Shown here one piece after another: positions 8,375-16,914 of a stretch of DNA of 64,000 nucleotides. Every line of letters begins with the position of its first letter. Position 1 is the first letter of the stretch. The stretch is from Actinoallomurus sp963799975 (GTDB taxonomy: Bacteria; Actinomycetota; Actinomycetes; Streptosporangiales; Streptosporangiaceae). The DNA lies in the NCBI GenBank assembly GCA_963799975.1, contig CAWCZF010000002.1, positions 1 to 64,000 on the forward strand, written 5' to 3'. The translations under genes and the position numbers were made by a program. The notes under the pieces are model-generated. The model had not been told where the DNA came from, ran no database searches, and saw nothing but the letters and a program-made list of their open reading frames with translations.

Positions 8375-8893
8375 TTACGGCTTCGGTCGCTCGGTGAGCC
8401 GGTCGAGCACCTCGGTGCCGTGCTCGGTGACGTACTGGCGGGCGCTGTCACGGACGCGCCGCGCCTCGGCGACGCTCGCCTTGTCGGCCGGGTTGTCGGC
8501 GTGGCGGTGGAGATCGTCGATGCAGGCGGCGAGCGCGTCGGCGACGGTGGTCACCGCGTGCAGTTCCATACGTTTACGCAGTGTTTCCTGCCGGGCCTGG
8601 TAGATCACCGCCGCAACGGAGGAAACGAAGACGATCGTCGCGAGGACGACCACGGTGACCAGCACCGGCTGAGCCGCGGTACGCGACGTCAGGGTGAACA
8701 CCGCGGCCGGTACTCCGGACGCGGCTGCGGCTCCTCCGGTCACGAGCCACCGCTTCGCGCCGGCCGGCCACGCGCCGGTGCCCGGCGGGACGAGCTGGCC
8801 CGCCGACGAATCCTGCACGGACGCGACGTGGCGGCGGGCGCGTTGGGCGGTCATGCGGCTACGCGCCGATCCGGCACGGAACCTTTTGCGCAT
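8375..8893 (-). CDS. two-TM membrane protein, hypothetical
   Basis: 172 residues. ATG at 8893 has GGGAGG about 10 bases upstream. A basic cytoplasmic N-terminus of ~45 residues is followed by two membrane segments (RWLVTGGAAAASGVPAAVFT and PVLVTVVVLATIVFVSSVAA), then a soluble helical tail of ~75 residues (RKRMELHAVTTVADALAACI) rich in charged residues. This is the topology of a small membrane sensor or scaffold, but no named family is recognised. It is transcribed away from the HTH-repeat gene that follows. Confidence 0.55.
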   Translation of the reverse strand: MRKRFRAGSARSRMTAQRARRHVASVQDSSAGQLVPPGTGAWPAGAKRWLVTGGAAAASGVPAAVFTLTSRTAAQPVLVTVVVLATIVFVSSVAAVIYQARQETLRKRMELHAVTTVADALAACIDDLHRHADNPADKASVAEARRVRDSARQYVTEHGTEVLDRLTERPKP

Positions 8894-9065
8894 GTGGTCC
8901 TAGCCTCCCGGGTCTGCCCAGCTCGTCTGATGGCCGGGGCCGTACCTGGAATTGCATCGACATGCGCGACTGTTGCGAAAGTACGCAACGGGGGGTTGCA
9001 GCGTGCAGCAACGCTTTGTGGGCGTCTCGAGCGTCAGGAAACCTAGCGGCGGTGATGATGGGAGG

Positions 9066-10812
9066 GTGAATTCGCCTAAGTCGTCTCCGAGCGGCTCGCT
9101 GAAGCCTGTGCCTCCCGATCTGCGGCCCGAGGCGGCAAAATTTGCGCACGAGCTGAGGGCGATGTGGGACCCCATGGGTCTGTCGATCGCGCAGTTCCTC
9201 ATCCGGTATGCCCCTAGTGTGAACAAGAGTGTCGTGTCGAGGTACCTGAGCGGGACGCATGTCTGCCGGAACGGGTGGTTCCTCGAAGCGGTCTTCAAGG
9301 CGTCCGCCGATATGGCGCTGCCCGCTCACTGACGAGGTGCAACAGCATCTGCGGTCACTGGAGGAGCGTGCGCTGGAGGCCGTTAATCCGCTGAACCGTA
9401 AGATTCGTGAGGTTCACAATCAGCTCGACGTCGCTCTCCTCGAGTCGCGGAAGGCACGCGAGCACGCCTCCGATCTAGCGCAGCGACTCAAGGAGCTCAC
9501 CAACGAGGCCGAACGGCTCCGCACCGGCTTCGCCTCGGCTACCGAGGAGCACAAGGAGGAAAGGCGCCGGCTCGAGGAAGAGATCGCCGACCTCAGGAGG
9601 AGACTCGCTCTCGCCCGGGAGCGCGCGGAGGCTGCGGAACGGTATCGCGACGGACTCGGCGACCTCTTGGAGCGCCTTCTCGACTCACAGCCGCAGCCAG
9701 ACGACCTCGTCGACTCCTTTCCTGTGGAAGATGCGCACATCGTGAATCAGCTGTTTCAGGCGCTTCGCGACGCTGGCTCCCACGATCGGGCTGCCGCGCT
9801 GGCAGATCGGGCTGTCCGCGGAGTCTCGATCAACGGCTGGGCCGTGGAATCCTTGCTCCGTTCGCTCCACGAGGCGGGACTCGACACGCTCGTCGCTTCG
9901 CTCGCTGAGCGAATCGCCGCCAGCTTTACCGGCGAGGAGCACCTCCTCCTGCACCGGACGCTAGGAACGCTCCGCGATGCCGGTCTCGCCGACATAGCCC
10001 GGACGATGGCATCACAGGCCGCCGCCAACGCGCCCTTGGAGAACATCGGGAGCGTAGCGGGCGAGCTGCACCGTGCGGGTTTCGACGACCTAGCCGCGAC
10101 TCTCGCTGACCGCGCCGTGACCGACTTCCCGGTCGAAAAAACGATTTACCTGGGGTCCGAGCTGAAGGATCTGTGGCAGGCCGGGTTCGAGACCCAGGCC
10201 GCTACCCTGGCCGATCGCGCCATCGCCGAAGGAGCCATACGCGATCTGGGGTACCTTGTGGCGGCCATGCAACAAGCGGGATTCACCGATCGAGCAGTGA
10301 AGCTGGCCGACCGCGCCGTGATCGACTTCCCTGTCCAGGACACGATTTACCTGACAGGCGTACTTGGGGCTCTTCGAGAGAATGGGTTCGGTGAGCACGC
10401 TGATCGCCTCGCCGACAAAGCCGTCAAAGCCTTCCCCGTCACGGACACGTGGAGAATACGGGGGTTTCTGGAGGGCCTGCGCGAAGCTGGATGCGTCGAC
10501 CACGCCGTCAAGCTCGCCGAACGTGCCCTGGTGGACCTTCCCCTCGACGACATGCATCTGCCGGCCGTGCTGGACGTGCTGCGCGCGGAGGGCTTCAGCG
10601 AGCATGCCGATCTCCTGGAGAAATGGGCCGAACGCGGAGCCAGGCCCCGGTTCCACCGGCTGTTCGGCAAGAAACCCCGAAAAGAAGATCCCCCGCCCCC
10701 AACTGGCGACGATCGACACAGGAAGGGCGACCTCGTGAGGACACCCAGCACAGCGGTGCAACATGAGCACGGGTTCGAGCGTCCAAGCGACCTTGACCAC
10801 GCTCCCGCCTGA
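9066..10812 (+). CDS. HTH, coiled-coil and nine-repeat protein, encoded across a +1 frame change
   Basis: The first frame (GTG at 9066 after GGGAGG, stop at 9332) encodes an HTH-type domain: MGLSIAQFLIRYAPSVNKSV then VVSRYLSGTHV. The continuation LTDEVQQHLRSLEERALEAV lies in the +1 frame, open from before 9330 to 10812, so one protein of about 580 residues is likely split by an extra C in CTGCCCGCTCAC near 9320-9331. After the HTH comes a coiled coil (about 9400-9690, ERRRLEEEIADLRRRLALAR), then about nine repeats of 32-36 residues with the pattern FPVxDTIYLxxVLxALRxAG then HAxxLADRAV (9709-10638), and a charged tail. The function is unknown. The arrangement suggests a DNA-binding or regulatory protein with a helical-repeat sensor. 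The shift may be mutation, sequencing error or programmed. Confidence 0.65.
9709..10638 (+). repeat. nine degenerate 32-36-residue protein repeats
   Basis: In the +1 frame the units begin at each FPV-type position (VDSFPVEDAH, VTDFPVEKTIYL, VIDFPVQDTIYL, VKAFPVTDTW and so on) and end in A(A/D)xLADRA. The two best-matching units are nearly identical over IYL and DFPV positions, suggesting recent duplication. Helix-turn-helix-turn predictions resemble TPR/HEAT-like solenoids; this is inference. Confidence 0.65.
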
Positions 10813-10949
10813 CCGGTGATGAAGTGCCCAATGACGTCCCTCGTGCTTCTCCAACGCCTTCTCGAACACGGGGGCCAAGAACCAGCACGGCCACGATGAT
10901 CACCGCCCAACCGCGGGACACACTCCCTCGATGACCACCAGCGGTCAGT

Positions 10950-10969
10950 AGACGCCGCGGACGGCGTCT
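10950..10969 (+). terminator. 8-bp stem hairpin between convergent genes
   Basis: AGACGCCG (10950-10957), loop CGGA, CGGCGTCT (10962-10969). It lies between the plus-strand repeat protein (ends 10812) and the minus-strand DGQHR gene (ends 11078), so it could serve either. No T-run on the plus side. Confidence 0.4.
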
Positions 10970-11077
10970 CATCACGTACTCGTCGATCCGTTTGGCACTG
11001 GTCAAGCTCGGACGGCAGGTGGCCCAGGCGTGGCTTGGCCCCGAGCCGGTTGTCCGGCTTGGGACCAAGCCGTCTTG

Positions 11078-12274
11078 TCAGAGCTGGATGGTTTCCGCTG
11101 GTGAGGGCAGCCGGCTTTGGATCAGCAGGCTCAGACGCCGTCGGCCGGCGTCGCCGCTGAATCCGGATGCGACCGAGCCGACCCGCCAAAAGTCCGCTCC
11201 TGAGCGGATCATCCGCTGGCCGTCGTTGTCGACCGATTCGCCCTCGAGCGTGGGGAGGTCTTCCATCACCTCGGCGTACGCCTCGGGCTGGCCGAGCCGT
11301 CCGCCTCTGCTGCGTACGACCTCGACCACCTGCGGCAGGACGCGGTGGAGGGCGACCGCGCCGCTTCCCTTCTGCAGCACGTAGTCCGAGGCCTCCTCGA
11401 ACGGCTCCGCCATCACCTGCTTGATCCCGATCCAGTAGGCGTTGAGCACGGCCGCGATGGTGGCGGCGTCCGCGCGCTTGAACGAGGGCATGTCGAGCAC
11501 CGGCTTGAGGGACCGCGCGAACTGTGGCTTGGGGATGGTCACCCCATCACCCCGGGTCTTGCGGCGGTTCGCCTCCTGGAACCGTCCGCGCCACGGGCCG
11601 TCGAGCTTTTCCAGCTCGTCCACGACGGCGTAGGCGCGGGTCACCCAGTCCCGATCCTCGGCCGCGAGCATCTCCCGCAGCTCGGGGTCCGCCTCGGCCA
11701 TCTTGGTCAGCAACTGCCAGGCCAGGTCGGTCTTGACCGCGGCGGCGTTGGTATTGACCTCATAGAACTCCCGCATCTCCTCACCCGGGTCCAGGCCGAG
11801 GGTGAGGCTGATCGGCACCGGGAACTCCTCGAACGCCTCCTGTTCGTCCAGCAGCTGGTTCAGGCCACCCGCGCGGTGCTGACCGTCGTAGATCCACAGC
11901 TGCAGATCCTCGGTGAACCCGATGCGGCCGGTGCCGATCCAGTTCCCGCCCTCAAGGATGGCGTTCTCATAGCCGGTCCGGTCGCTGTCCACCGCGACGG
12001 TCACCCGCTGCTCGTCCATGTCGATCTTGCGGATGTTGATGAGCAGCGGGTTCGGCATCCGGCCGCGCTTCTCGTCGTAGTACTTGGCGGCCTTGCGCAC
12101 CCGGGCCGTGACGGGTGCCCGCTGGTAGCCCTGCCCGGTGTCGGGGTCGAAGATGTCGATCGCCTGATGCTCCGACACAGTGATCGCGTCGGCGAAGGCC
12201 TGCAGCATGCGGGTGCCACGCTGCACGCACAAGGCCCCCGCGATCTCGATGGTCGCATTGCTCTTGCTGTCCAC
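11078..12274 (-). CDS. DGQHR-domain protein (DndB-like)
   Basis: 398 residues from the GTG at 12274, chosen because AAGGAGA lies 4-10 bases upstream; the frame extends further but across the promoter. The signature DGQHRAGG is at residues 130-137, preceded by a strand-rich region (NPLLINIRKIDMDEQRVTVA) and followed by a helical region with EFYEVNTNAAAVKTDLAW. This layout matches the DGQHR family, which includes DndB, the regulator of DNA phosphorothioation operons. No dndA, C, D or E gene is nearby, so this is an orphan homologue. Its promoter carries four AGATCT boxes. It is divergent from the recombinase gene. Confidence 0.8.
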   Translation of the reverse strand: MDSKSNATIEIAGALCVQRGTRMLQAFADAITVSEHQAIDIFDPDTGQGYQRAPVTARVRKAAKYYDEKRGRMPNPLLINIRKIDMDEQRVTVAVDSDRTGYENAILEGGNWIGTGRIGFTEDLQLWIYDGQHRAGGLNQLLDEQEAFEEFPVPISLTLGLDPGEEMREFYEVNTNAAAVKTDLAWQLLTKMAEADPELREMLAAEDRDWVTRAYAVVDELEKLDGPWRGRFQEANRRKTRGDGVTIPKPQFARSLKPVLDMPSFKRADAATIAAVLNAYWIGIKQVMAEPFEEASDYVLQKGSGAVALHRVLPQVVEVVRSRGGRLGQPEAYAEVMEDLPTLEGESVDNDGQRMIRSGADFWRVGSVASGFSGDAGRRRLSLLIQSRLPSPAETIQL

Positions 12275-12312
12275 GTCTCTCCTTATGGTCCTGTCGCGAG
12301 AGGCTGCATCGC

Positions 12313-12357
12313 AGATCTGAAAACTAGATCTTGTTTTTAGATCTGTCAATTAGATCT
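12313..12357 (-). promoter_or_regulatory. promoter overlapped by four AGATCT boxes at 13-bp spacing
   Basis: AGATCT occurs at 12313, 12326, 12339 and 12352, exactly 13 bp apart. On the minus strand a near-consensus promoter lies inside the array: TTGACA (plus 12344-12349), a 17-bp spacer, and TAGTTT (plus 12321-12326), about 50 bp before the GTG of the DGQHR gene. The boxes touch both promoter hexamers, so a protein bound there would block transcription. The autoregulator is unknown; the DGQHR protein itself is a candidate. Confidence 0.75.
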
Positions 12358-12418
12358 GAGCGCGACACAGGGTGGGCGACGCCCTACCGGGGAATGTTGA
12401 AGGTGGACGGTGTTGCGG

Positions 12419-12517
12419 GATAACCTTCGTTATCTGGCAAGATGGCGAAGGAGAGCACGGTACGAGCTGGGCGAGCGCCGTACGGCGCGCACTGTTCGTT
12501 TCCCGGTTATCTGGCAA
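12419..12517. repeat. GATAAC/GTTATC dyad and GTTATCTGGCAA direct repeats
   Basis: GATAAC (12419-12424), CTTC, GTTATC (12429-12434) is a compact dyad. The 12-mer GTTATCTGGCAA occurs at 12429-12440 and again at 12506-12517, 17 bp before the recombinase ATG. Arms of this kind next to a tyrosine recombinase gene could be its binding/crossover site or an operator for its gene. Confidence 0.45.
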
Positions 12518-12533
12518 CTCCGAGGATGGTGGC

Positions 12534-13469
12534 ATGGATCTGGTCGTGATCGAGCGGCTCGGGCTCGAGCATCCGCTCGCCCGGCACCTGGGTGACTTCC
12601 TCACCGAACTGTCCAACGCTGGCGGCTCCGCGCACACACTCCGTGGCTACCGTGGTGACCTGATCGCGTTCGCCGCCCACCACGATGGCGAGATCGGCGA
12701 GCTGACCGCCGCGCCGGTCCGGGCCTATCTCGCCGAGATCGCCGGGCTCGCGGCGTCCAGCCGCAAGCGCAAGCGGGCCGCGGTCGCCTCGTTCTGCAAG
12801 TGGGCGGTCCGCCACGGCCTCCTCACCGCGAACCCGATGGACAAGATCGACACCATCAAGGTGCCCAAGACCCTGCCCCGGCCGGCCGCGGCCGCCGACG
12901 TCGCCAGGGTCCTCGGTGTGATCTGCAGCCGCCGACCGCGCAAGGATCTCCCGCTGGACCGGCTGCGCGACCGGGTGCTGTTCGAGACCGCATACGTGTG
13001 CGGCGCCCGTGCCGCCGAGGTCTGCGGCCTGTACGTCGAGGACCTGGACCTGCGCCTGGATGACGAGCACGTGCGCGTCCGTGGCAAGGGTGGCACCGTC
13101 CGTACCGTGCTGCTGGACGACCGCGGCTACGTCGCCCTGCTCAAGCTCTACCTGGCCCGCGCCGGCTACACCGCCGGGCCACTGTTCCGCGCCTCCATCA
13201 ACGGAACCGGCGGACCGCTGTCCTACGACGCCGCGCACCACCGCTGGGAGGGCTACTGCGCCGCGGCGGGCGTTGACATCGATATCCACCAGCTGCGGCA
13301 TGCCCACGCCACCGAGCTCATCAACGCCGGCGTCTCCATCGAGACCGTCCGCCGCCGGCTCGGGCACGCCAGCACGGAGACGACCCAGCTGTACGCCCTG
13401 CTGGATGACAAGGTCGCCGATACCGAGATTCGCGCCGCCCGCCGACACCGGGACCGCAGAGCACGCTGA
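12534..13469 (+). CDS. tyrosine recombinase / integrase
   Basis: 311 residues from ATG at 12534. The N-terminal SAM-like core-binding domain occupies about residues 15-105 (SAHTLRGYRGDLIAFAAH, AAVASFCKWAVRHGLLTANP). The catalytic domain follows, with Arg159 (YVCGARAAEVCGLY), His252-x-x-Arg255 (IHQLRHAHATEL), His278 (LGHAS) and nucleophile Tyr287 (TTQLYALL). All catalytic residues are present, so it should cut and rejoin DNA. The size and the lack of a long arm-binding domain resemble XerC-like and plasmid/integrative-element recombinases. No tRNA or obvious att core is seen beside it. Confidence 0.88.
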   Translation: MDLVVIERLGLEHPLARHLGDFLTELSNAGGSAHTLRGYRGDLIAFAAHHDGEIGELTAAPVRAYLAEIAGLAASSRKRKRAAVASFCKWAVRHGLLTANPMDKIDTIKVPKTLPRPAAAADVARVLGVICSRRPRKDLPLDRLRDRVLFETAYVCGARAAEVCGLYVEDLDLRLDDEHVRVRGKGGTVRTVLLDDRGYVALLKLYLARAGYTAGPLFRASINGTGGPLSYDAAHHRWEGYCAAAGVDIDIHQLRHAHATELINAGVSIETVRRRLGHASTETTQLYALLDDKVADTEIRAARRHRDRRAR

Positions 13470-13659
13470 CATCGAGAGACGGGGAGGGCGCATCGCCTGA
13501 GCTGGCGATGGAACTCGCCACATCAACGCCGACGGGACAGGGTTCGCGCCGCGAAGCAGACCTTCGCCGCACGTCTTAGCCGGTAGCAAGATGAGCGTAA
13601 GGCAGCCTTACCCGGGGGGATCGGTACAAAATCCTCCGTAAGCCGTTCGGTCAGTTCGC

Positions 13660-13850
13660 CTATTCGGTGACCGCTGCGGTCGCGTCGTCGGGCTGAAGTG
13701 CGCGGAACAGGTGGAGCGGCTGACGCCGAGGTGGGCGGCGATGGCGGTGACGGACTCGCCGCGGGCCTGGCGGGCGCGGCGATGTCGAGCTTGGCCTTGG
13801 GCCGGATGTGGCCGGTGACGTCGCGGATCGTCCTGGTGTCCCTAGGGTCG
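13660..13850 (-). pseudogene. serine-resolvase C-terminal remnant
   Basis: On the minus strand the pieces IRDVTGHIRPKAKLDIAA, ARGESVTAIAAHLGVS and ALQPDDATAAVTE (stop at 13660) form the DNA-binding HTH end of a resolvase/invertase, but they lie in different frames and the catalytic domain is absent. The pattern KxxxIxxARxxGESxxxIAxxxGVS is shared with the intact resolvase at 16915-17502. It is a relic of an earlier mobile element. Confidence 0.6.
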
Positions 13851-13854
13851 CGGT

Positions 13855-15057
13855 ATGGACGCTGGTGATGAATTGGAGCGCCGGCGGGAGCGGGACACGG
13901 TGCGCGGGTTGTGGCCGATCGGCTGGGCACTGACGGTCGCGGGGGTCGCGGCGCTGACGGGACTGGCGGCTGTGACGGTGGTGGCGCTGGCCGTGCTGGG
14001 CTTCCCGTCCCTGGCCGCGCACGAGTCGCTGACTGTAGGGGACCTGCTGGAGATGCTGAAGCTGGTGCTCGGCACGGTCGCCGGCGGCGGCGCGCTGGCC
14101 GCGCTGGTGATGAACTACCGCAAGCAGCGGCTGGCCGAGGTCAGTGACGCACGCGAGCAGCAGCACGCCGAACGCGAGCAACAGCGCGCCAACGACGACC
14201 GGGTCCGGGTCTTCAACGAGCGGTTCGCGACGGCCGCCGGGCAACTCGGTCACGCCGAGCCTGCGGTGCGGTTGGCCGGTGTGCACGCCATGGCGGGCCT
14301 AGCCGACGACTGGACCGATGGCCAGCAGACATGCATCGACGTGCTGTGCGCCTACCTGCGGGTGCCGTACGGGCCGCGCCCCGGCTCGGACGCTCCGGCC
14401 GCAGATTTGCTGGCGTACAGCAGCATCCAGGAAGTGCGCCGTACGACGAACTCGATCATCACCGCGCACCTGCGGAACAGCGCTCGTGTCTCCTGGCAAG
14501 GCCGCACCTTCGACTTCGCCGGCGTCCATCTTGACGCGGCAGACTTCAGCTACGCGGTGTTCTCCGGCGGCCGCGTGGACTTCAGCGGCGCGGTGTTTCC
14601 CTCCGGCACCGCCAACTTCCGCGGCGCGACGTTCTCCGGCGGCTTCGTCGACTTCAGCCGCGCCCACTTCTCCGGCGGCACCGTTGACTTCAGCCTCGCA
14701 AAGTTCTGCGGGGGCGTCGTCTACTTCGACGACGCGAAGCTTTCCGCCGGCACCCTCGCCTTCGACCACGCTAAATTCACCGCCGAGACGGGGTCCGTCC
14801 TCCACGGCGTGCGCTTCAACTCCACGGTGTTCGTCGGCGGCACCGTCAACTTCGCCTACGCGGAGTTCTCCAGCGGCGGCACGGTTTGGTTCGACCGCAC
14901 GGACTTCTCCGGCAGCAGAGTCGACTTTCGTCTCGCGAAATTTTCCGGCGGCACCGTCAACTTCTACGCTCCGGTGAGGTGGTCGACGCCACCGGTCTTC
15001 GACAGCGGCGTGACCGCGGACCCACCCCCGGGGCTGAAGCTGCCACAAAAAGGCTAG
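13855..15057 (+). CDS. membrane-anchored pentapeptide-repeat protein
   Basis: 400 residues from ATG at 13855. There are two N-terminal hydrophobic segments (ALTVAGVAALTGLAAVTVVA and VLGTVAGGGALAALVMNY), a charged helical linker (DAREQQHAEREQQRANDD) and a conserved segment (NERFATAAGQLGHAEPAVRL, then VHAMAGLADDW) seen in other actinomycete pentapeptide proteins. About twelve tandem units follow, dominated by the pattern FSGGxVDFSxAxF, which should fold as a right-handed quadrilateral beta-helix. Pentapeptide proteins can mimic DNA or act as scaffolds; nothing here fixes the role. It lies inside a mobile-element cluster. Confidence 0.8.
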   Translation: MDAGDELERRRERDTVRGLWPIGWALTVAGVAALTGLAAVTVVALAVLGFPSLAAHESLTVGDLLEMLKLVLGTVAGGGALAALVMNYRKQRLAEVSDAREQQHAEREQQRANDDRVRVFNERFATAAGQLGHAEPAVRLAGVHAMAGLADDWTDGQQTCIDVLCAYLRVPYGPRPGSDAPAADLLAYSSIQEVRRTTNSIITAHLRNSARVSWQGRTFDFAGVHLDAADFSYAVFSGGRVDFSGAVFPSGTANFRGATFSGGFVDFSRAHFSGGTVDFSLAKFCGGVVYFDDAKLSAGTLAFDHAKFTAETGSVLHGVRFNSTVFVGGTVNFAYAEFSSGGTVWFDRTDFSGSRVDFRLAKFSGGTVNFYAPVRWSTPPVFDSGVTADPPPGLKLPQKG

Positions 15058-15179
15058 GTAGCCACCGCAGCGATATATCGGGGCGCGGTGTCCATGTCGT
15101 GCGGACCTGTCCCCCGAGTTCCGCAGTTGGTGGGCAGACGCGGGTTCTGAATTCGCGGGTTGACCTGCGGGAACGGACG

Positions 15180-15264
15180 TGAGCGGTCTTCGGAGCCGTG
15201 TGTCCACGGCTCCGTGAGGTGTTTCCCCAGCTCAGGGGCTATTTGGTGGGCTGAAGACCGCTCA
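15180..15264. terminator. nested inverted repeats between convergent genes
   Basis: Outer arms TGAGCGGTCTTC (15180-15191) and GAAGACCGCTCA (15253-15264) match perfectly over 12 bp. Immediately inside the left arm is a perfect 9-bp hairpin, GGAGCCGTG-TGTC-CACGGCTCC (15192-15213). It sits between the pentapeptide gene and the transposase remnant. It could be a bidirectional terminator or part of the IS end. Confidence 0.45.
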
Positions 15265-16740
15265 TCTTTGGTGGCAATACCACTCCGCAGTCTTTGAATA
15301 TCCGGGCTTGGGATTCGGTGATCTTGGTGCTCTGCTGGAGTCGTCCTGCGGGGCCGGTCAGGGTGACCTGGTGGACGCGGCCGAGTTCGATGTTGATGGT
15401 CCGCCAGGTGCTGCCGGTGCGGCGTTCGGCGACGCGGATGAGCAGCAGCGCGAGCCAGCACAGCAGCACGTGCGCGCGGATGCGGTGTCCAGGCGGTGAT
15501 AGACGGGCCGTAGGTCGAGGGTGGTTTTCAGGTCGCGGAAGCCGCGTTCGGCTTCGAGGAGGTTCTTATAGCCCAGTGCGACGTCTTCGGCGGACAGGTC
15601 GGGGTCGCTGGTGGAGAGGAGGTACTTGCCGTCGAGGCGCTGCTCGGCTTTGATCTTTGGCTGGTCGATCGCAGCCGGCCGGTGGCTGGGTGCTGGCGAG
15701 GTAGCGGCCCAGGGTCGGGTGGTCTCGAGCGCGCATTCGGCCTTGCGGTGCGTGGGCGTCCGATGGCCTTGGCCGCCGTTTCTTGCCTTCCTGGCCGCCT
15801 GGGCGGGCGATCTCGCGTCGAGTGGCTCTGGCGGCGGCGATCCGTTCAGCTCCACCTCGATCGTCGTCGTTGCTGGGCACGCCGGGTCTCGTCGCGCGTC
15901 GGCTTCGGCGGGGTTGTGGCAGATGATCAAGCGGCGTCCGGCGTCGCCCTGCCAGCCGGACTTCCTTGACCCGCAGGTTGTCGCGGACCGTCTTGGTAGC
16001 GGCCTGGCGGGAGAGCGCGGCCTGGTCGCGTCGGCGCGAGCCTTCGCGCATCTGATGCCGGCGATCTAGTGGCCGCCGGCGCGGCGAAGGTAGCGCCAGG
16101 TTCTCCCGGGAGGAGAAACCCGAGTCGACGACGGTGACGACCCGCCCGAGCCGCCAGTCCCGCAGGTCGTCTTTGACCTGCTCGATGACGGTCTGGTCGC
16201 TGGTGTTGCCGGGCCAGACCCAGACCCGGACCGGGATACCCTCCCGGGTGACCGCGAGCCCGATGACGATCTGCGGCAGATCGCGGCGATGGTCCTTGGA
16301 GTGCCCGAAGGCCGCAGCGGCTCGCTCCCTTTCCCGCCGTCGCCTTCGTCCGGCCGTCCCGTTCGAAATACGTCGAGGTGGTGTCGAAGAAGATCAGGTC
16401 GACTTCGAGGTTCAGCAGGTTGGCCGCGGCGAAGAACACCGACTTCCTGGACGAGCCCCTGAGCGTCGGCGGTGACCAGCAGGTCCATCGCCCGATACGC
16501 TTGATCCTCATCCATCGACGTCAGGCCCGGGACCGCAACGGTGTGGGTGGCCCAGTCCGCGGCGGCAAGCTTCGAGGACGGGGCGATTGCCCGGTTCGCG
16601 ACCAGCGCGAAGATGACACGCTCCACATCGGTGCGGAAACGGCGCGGCCCCAGCACCTTTGCGAGCGCCTTGTCGATGTCCAGCAGCTTCCACAGCTGAT
16701 CCAGCAGCCACACTCCGCCGACCGGCCGCGATGACTCCAC
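15239..16740 (-). pseudogene. IS1634-family transposase, degenerate
   Basis: Recognisable blocks on the minus strand in order: SRPVGGVWLLDQLWKLLDID, EVDLIFFDTTSTYFERDG (first catalytic Asp region), GHSKDHRRDLPQIVIGLAVT, PVRVWVWPGNTSDQTVIEQV, the late block EAERGFRDLKTTLDLRPVYH (catalytic Glu) and the C-terminal LLCWLALLLIRVAERR, ending at 15239. They lie in all three frames, so four or more frame changes are needed, and the usual N-terminus is missing. No activity is expected. The exact element ends are not resolved. Confidence 0.8.
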
Positions 16741-16830
16741 CTAAAGCGCCCCACCCTGAACCGCCAACGGGGCGGCGACATCGTCCTAATCCCCGAGGTA
16801 ACGGTTGATCGAGGCGACGGGGCTTGAGCA

Positions 16831-16899
16831 GCATCCAAACGGCCAGTCACGTTAAGGAGACCGGCGGGCTCGTCTTGCCGTGACTGGCCGTTGGGATGC
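16831..16899. repeat. 21-bp inverted repeat with a 27-bp spacer
   Basis: The left arm (16831-16851, starting GCATCCAAACGGCCAGTCAC) and the right arm (16879-16899, starting CGTGACTGGCCGTTGGGATG) match at 20 of 21 positions. It lies 16 bp beyond the stop of the resolvase gene. Possible roles are a terminator for that gene, the terminal repeat of a lost element, or a recombination site. Confidence 0.6.
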
Positions 16900-16914
16900 G
16901 GGTGGCTGAGGGCC

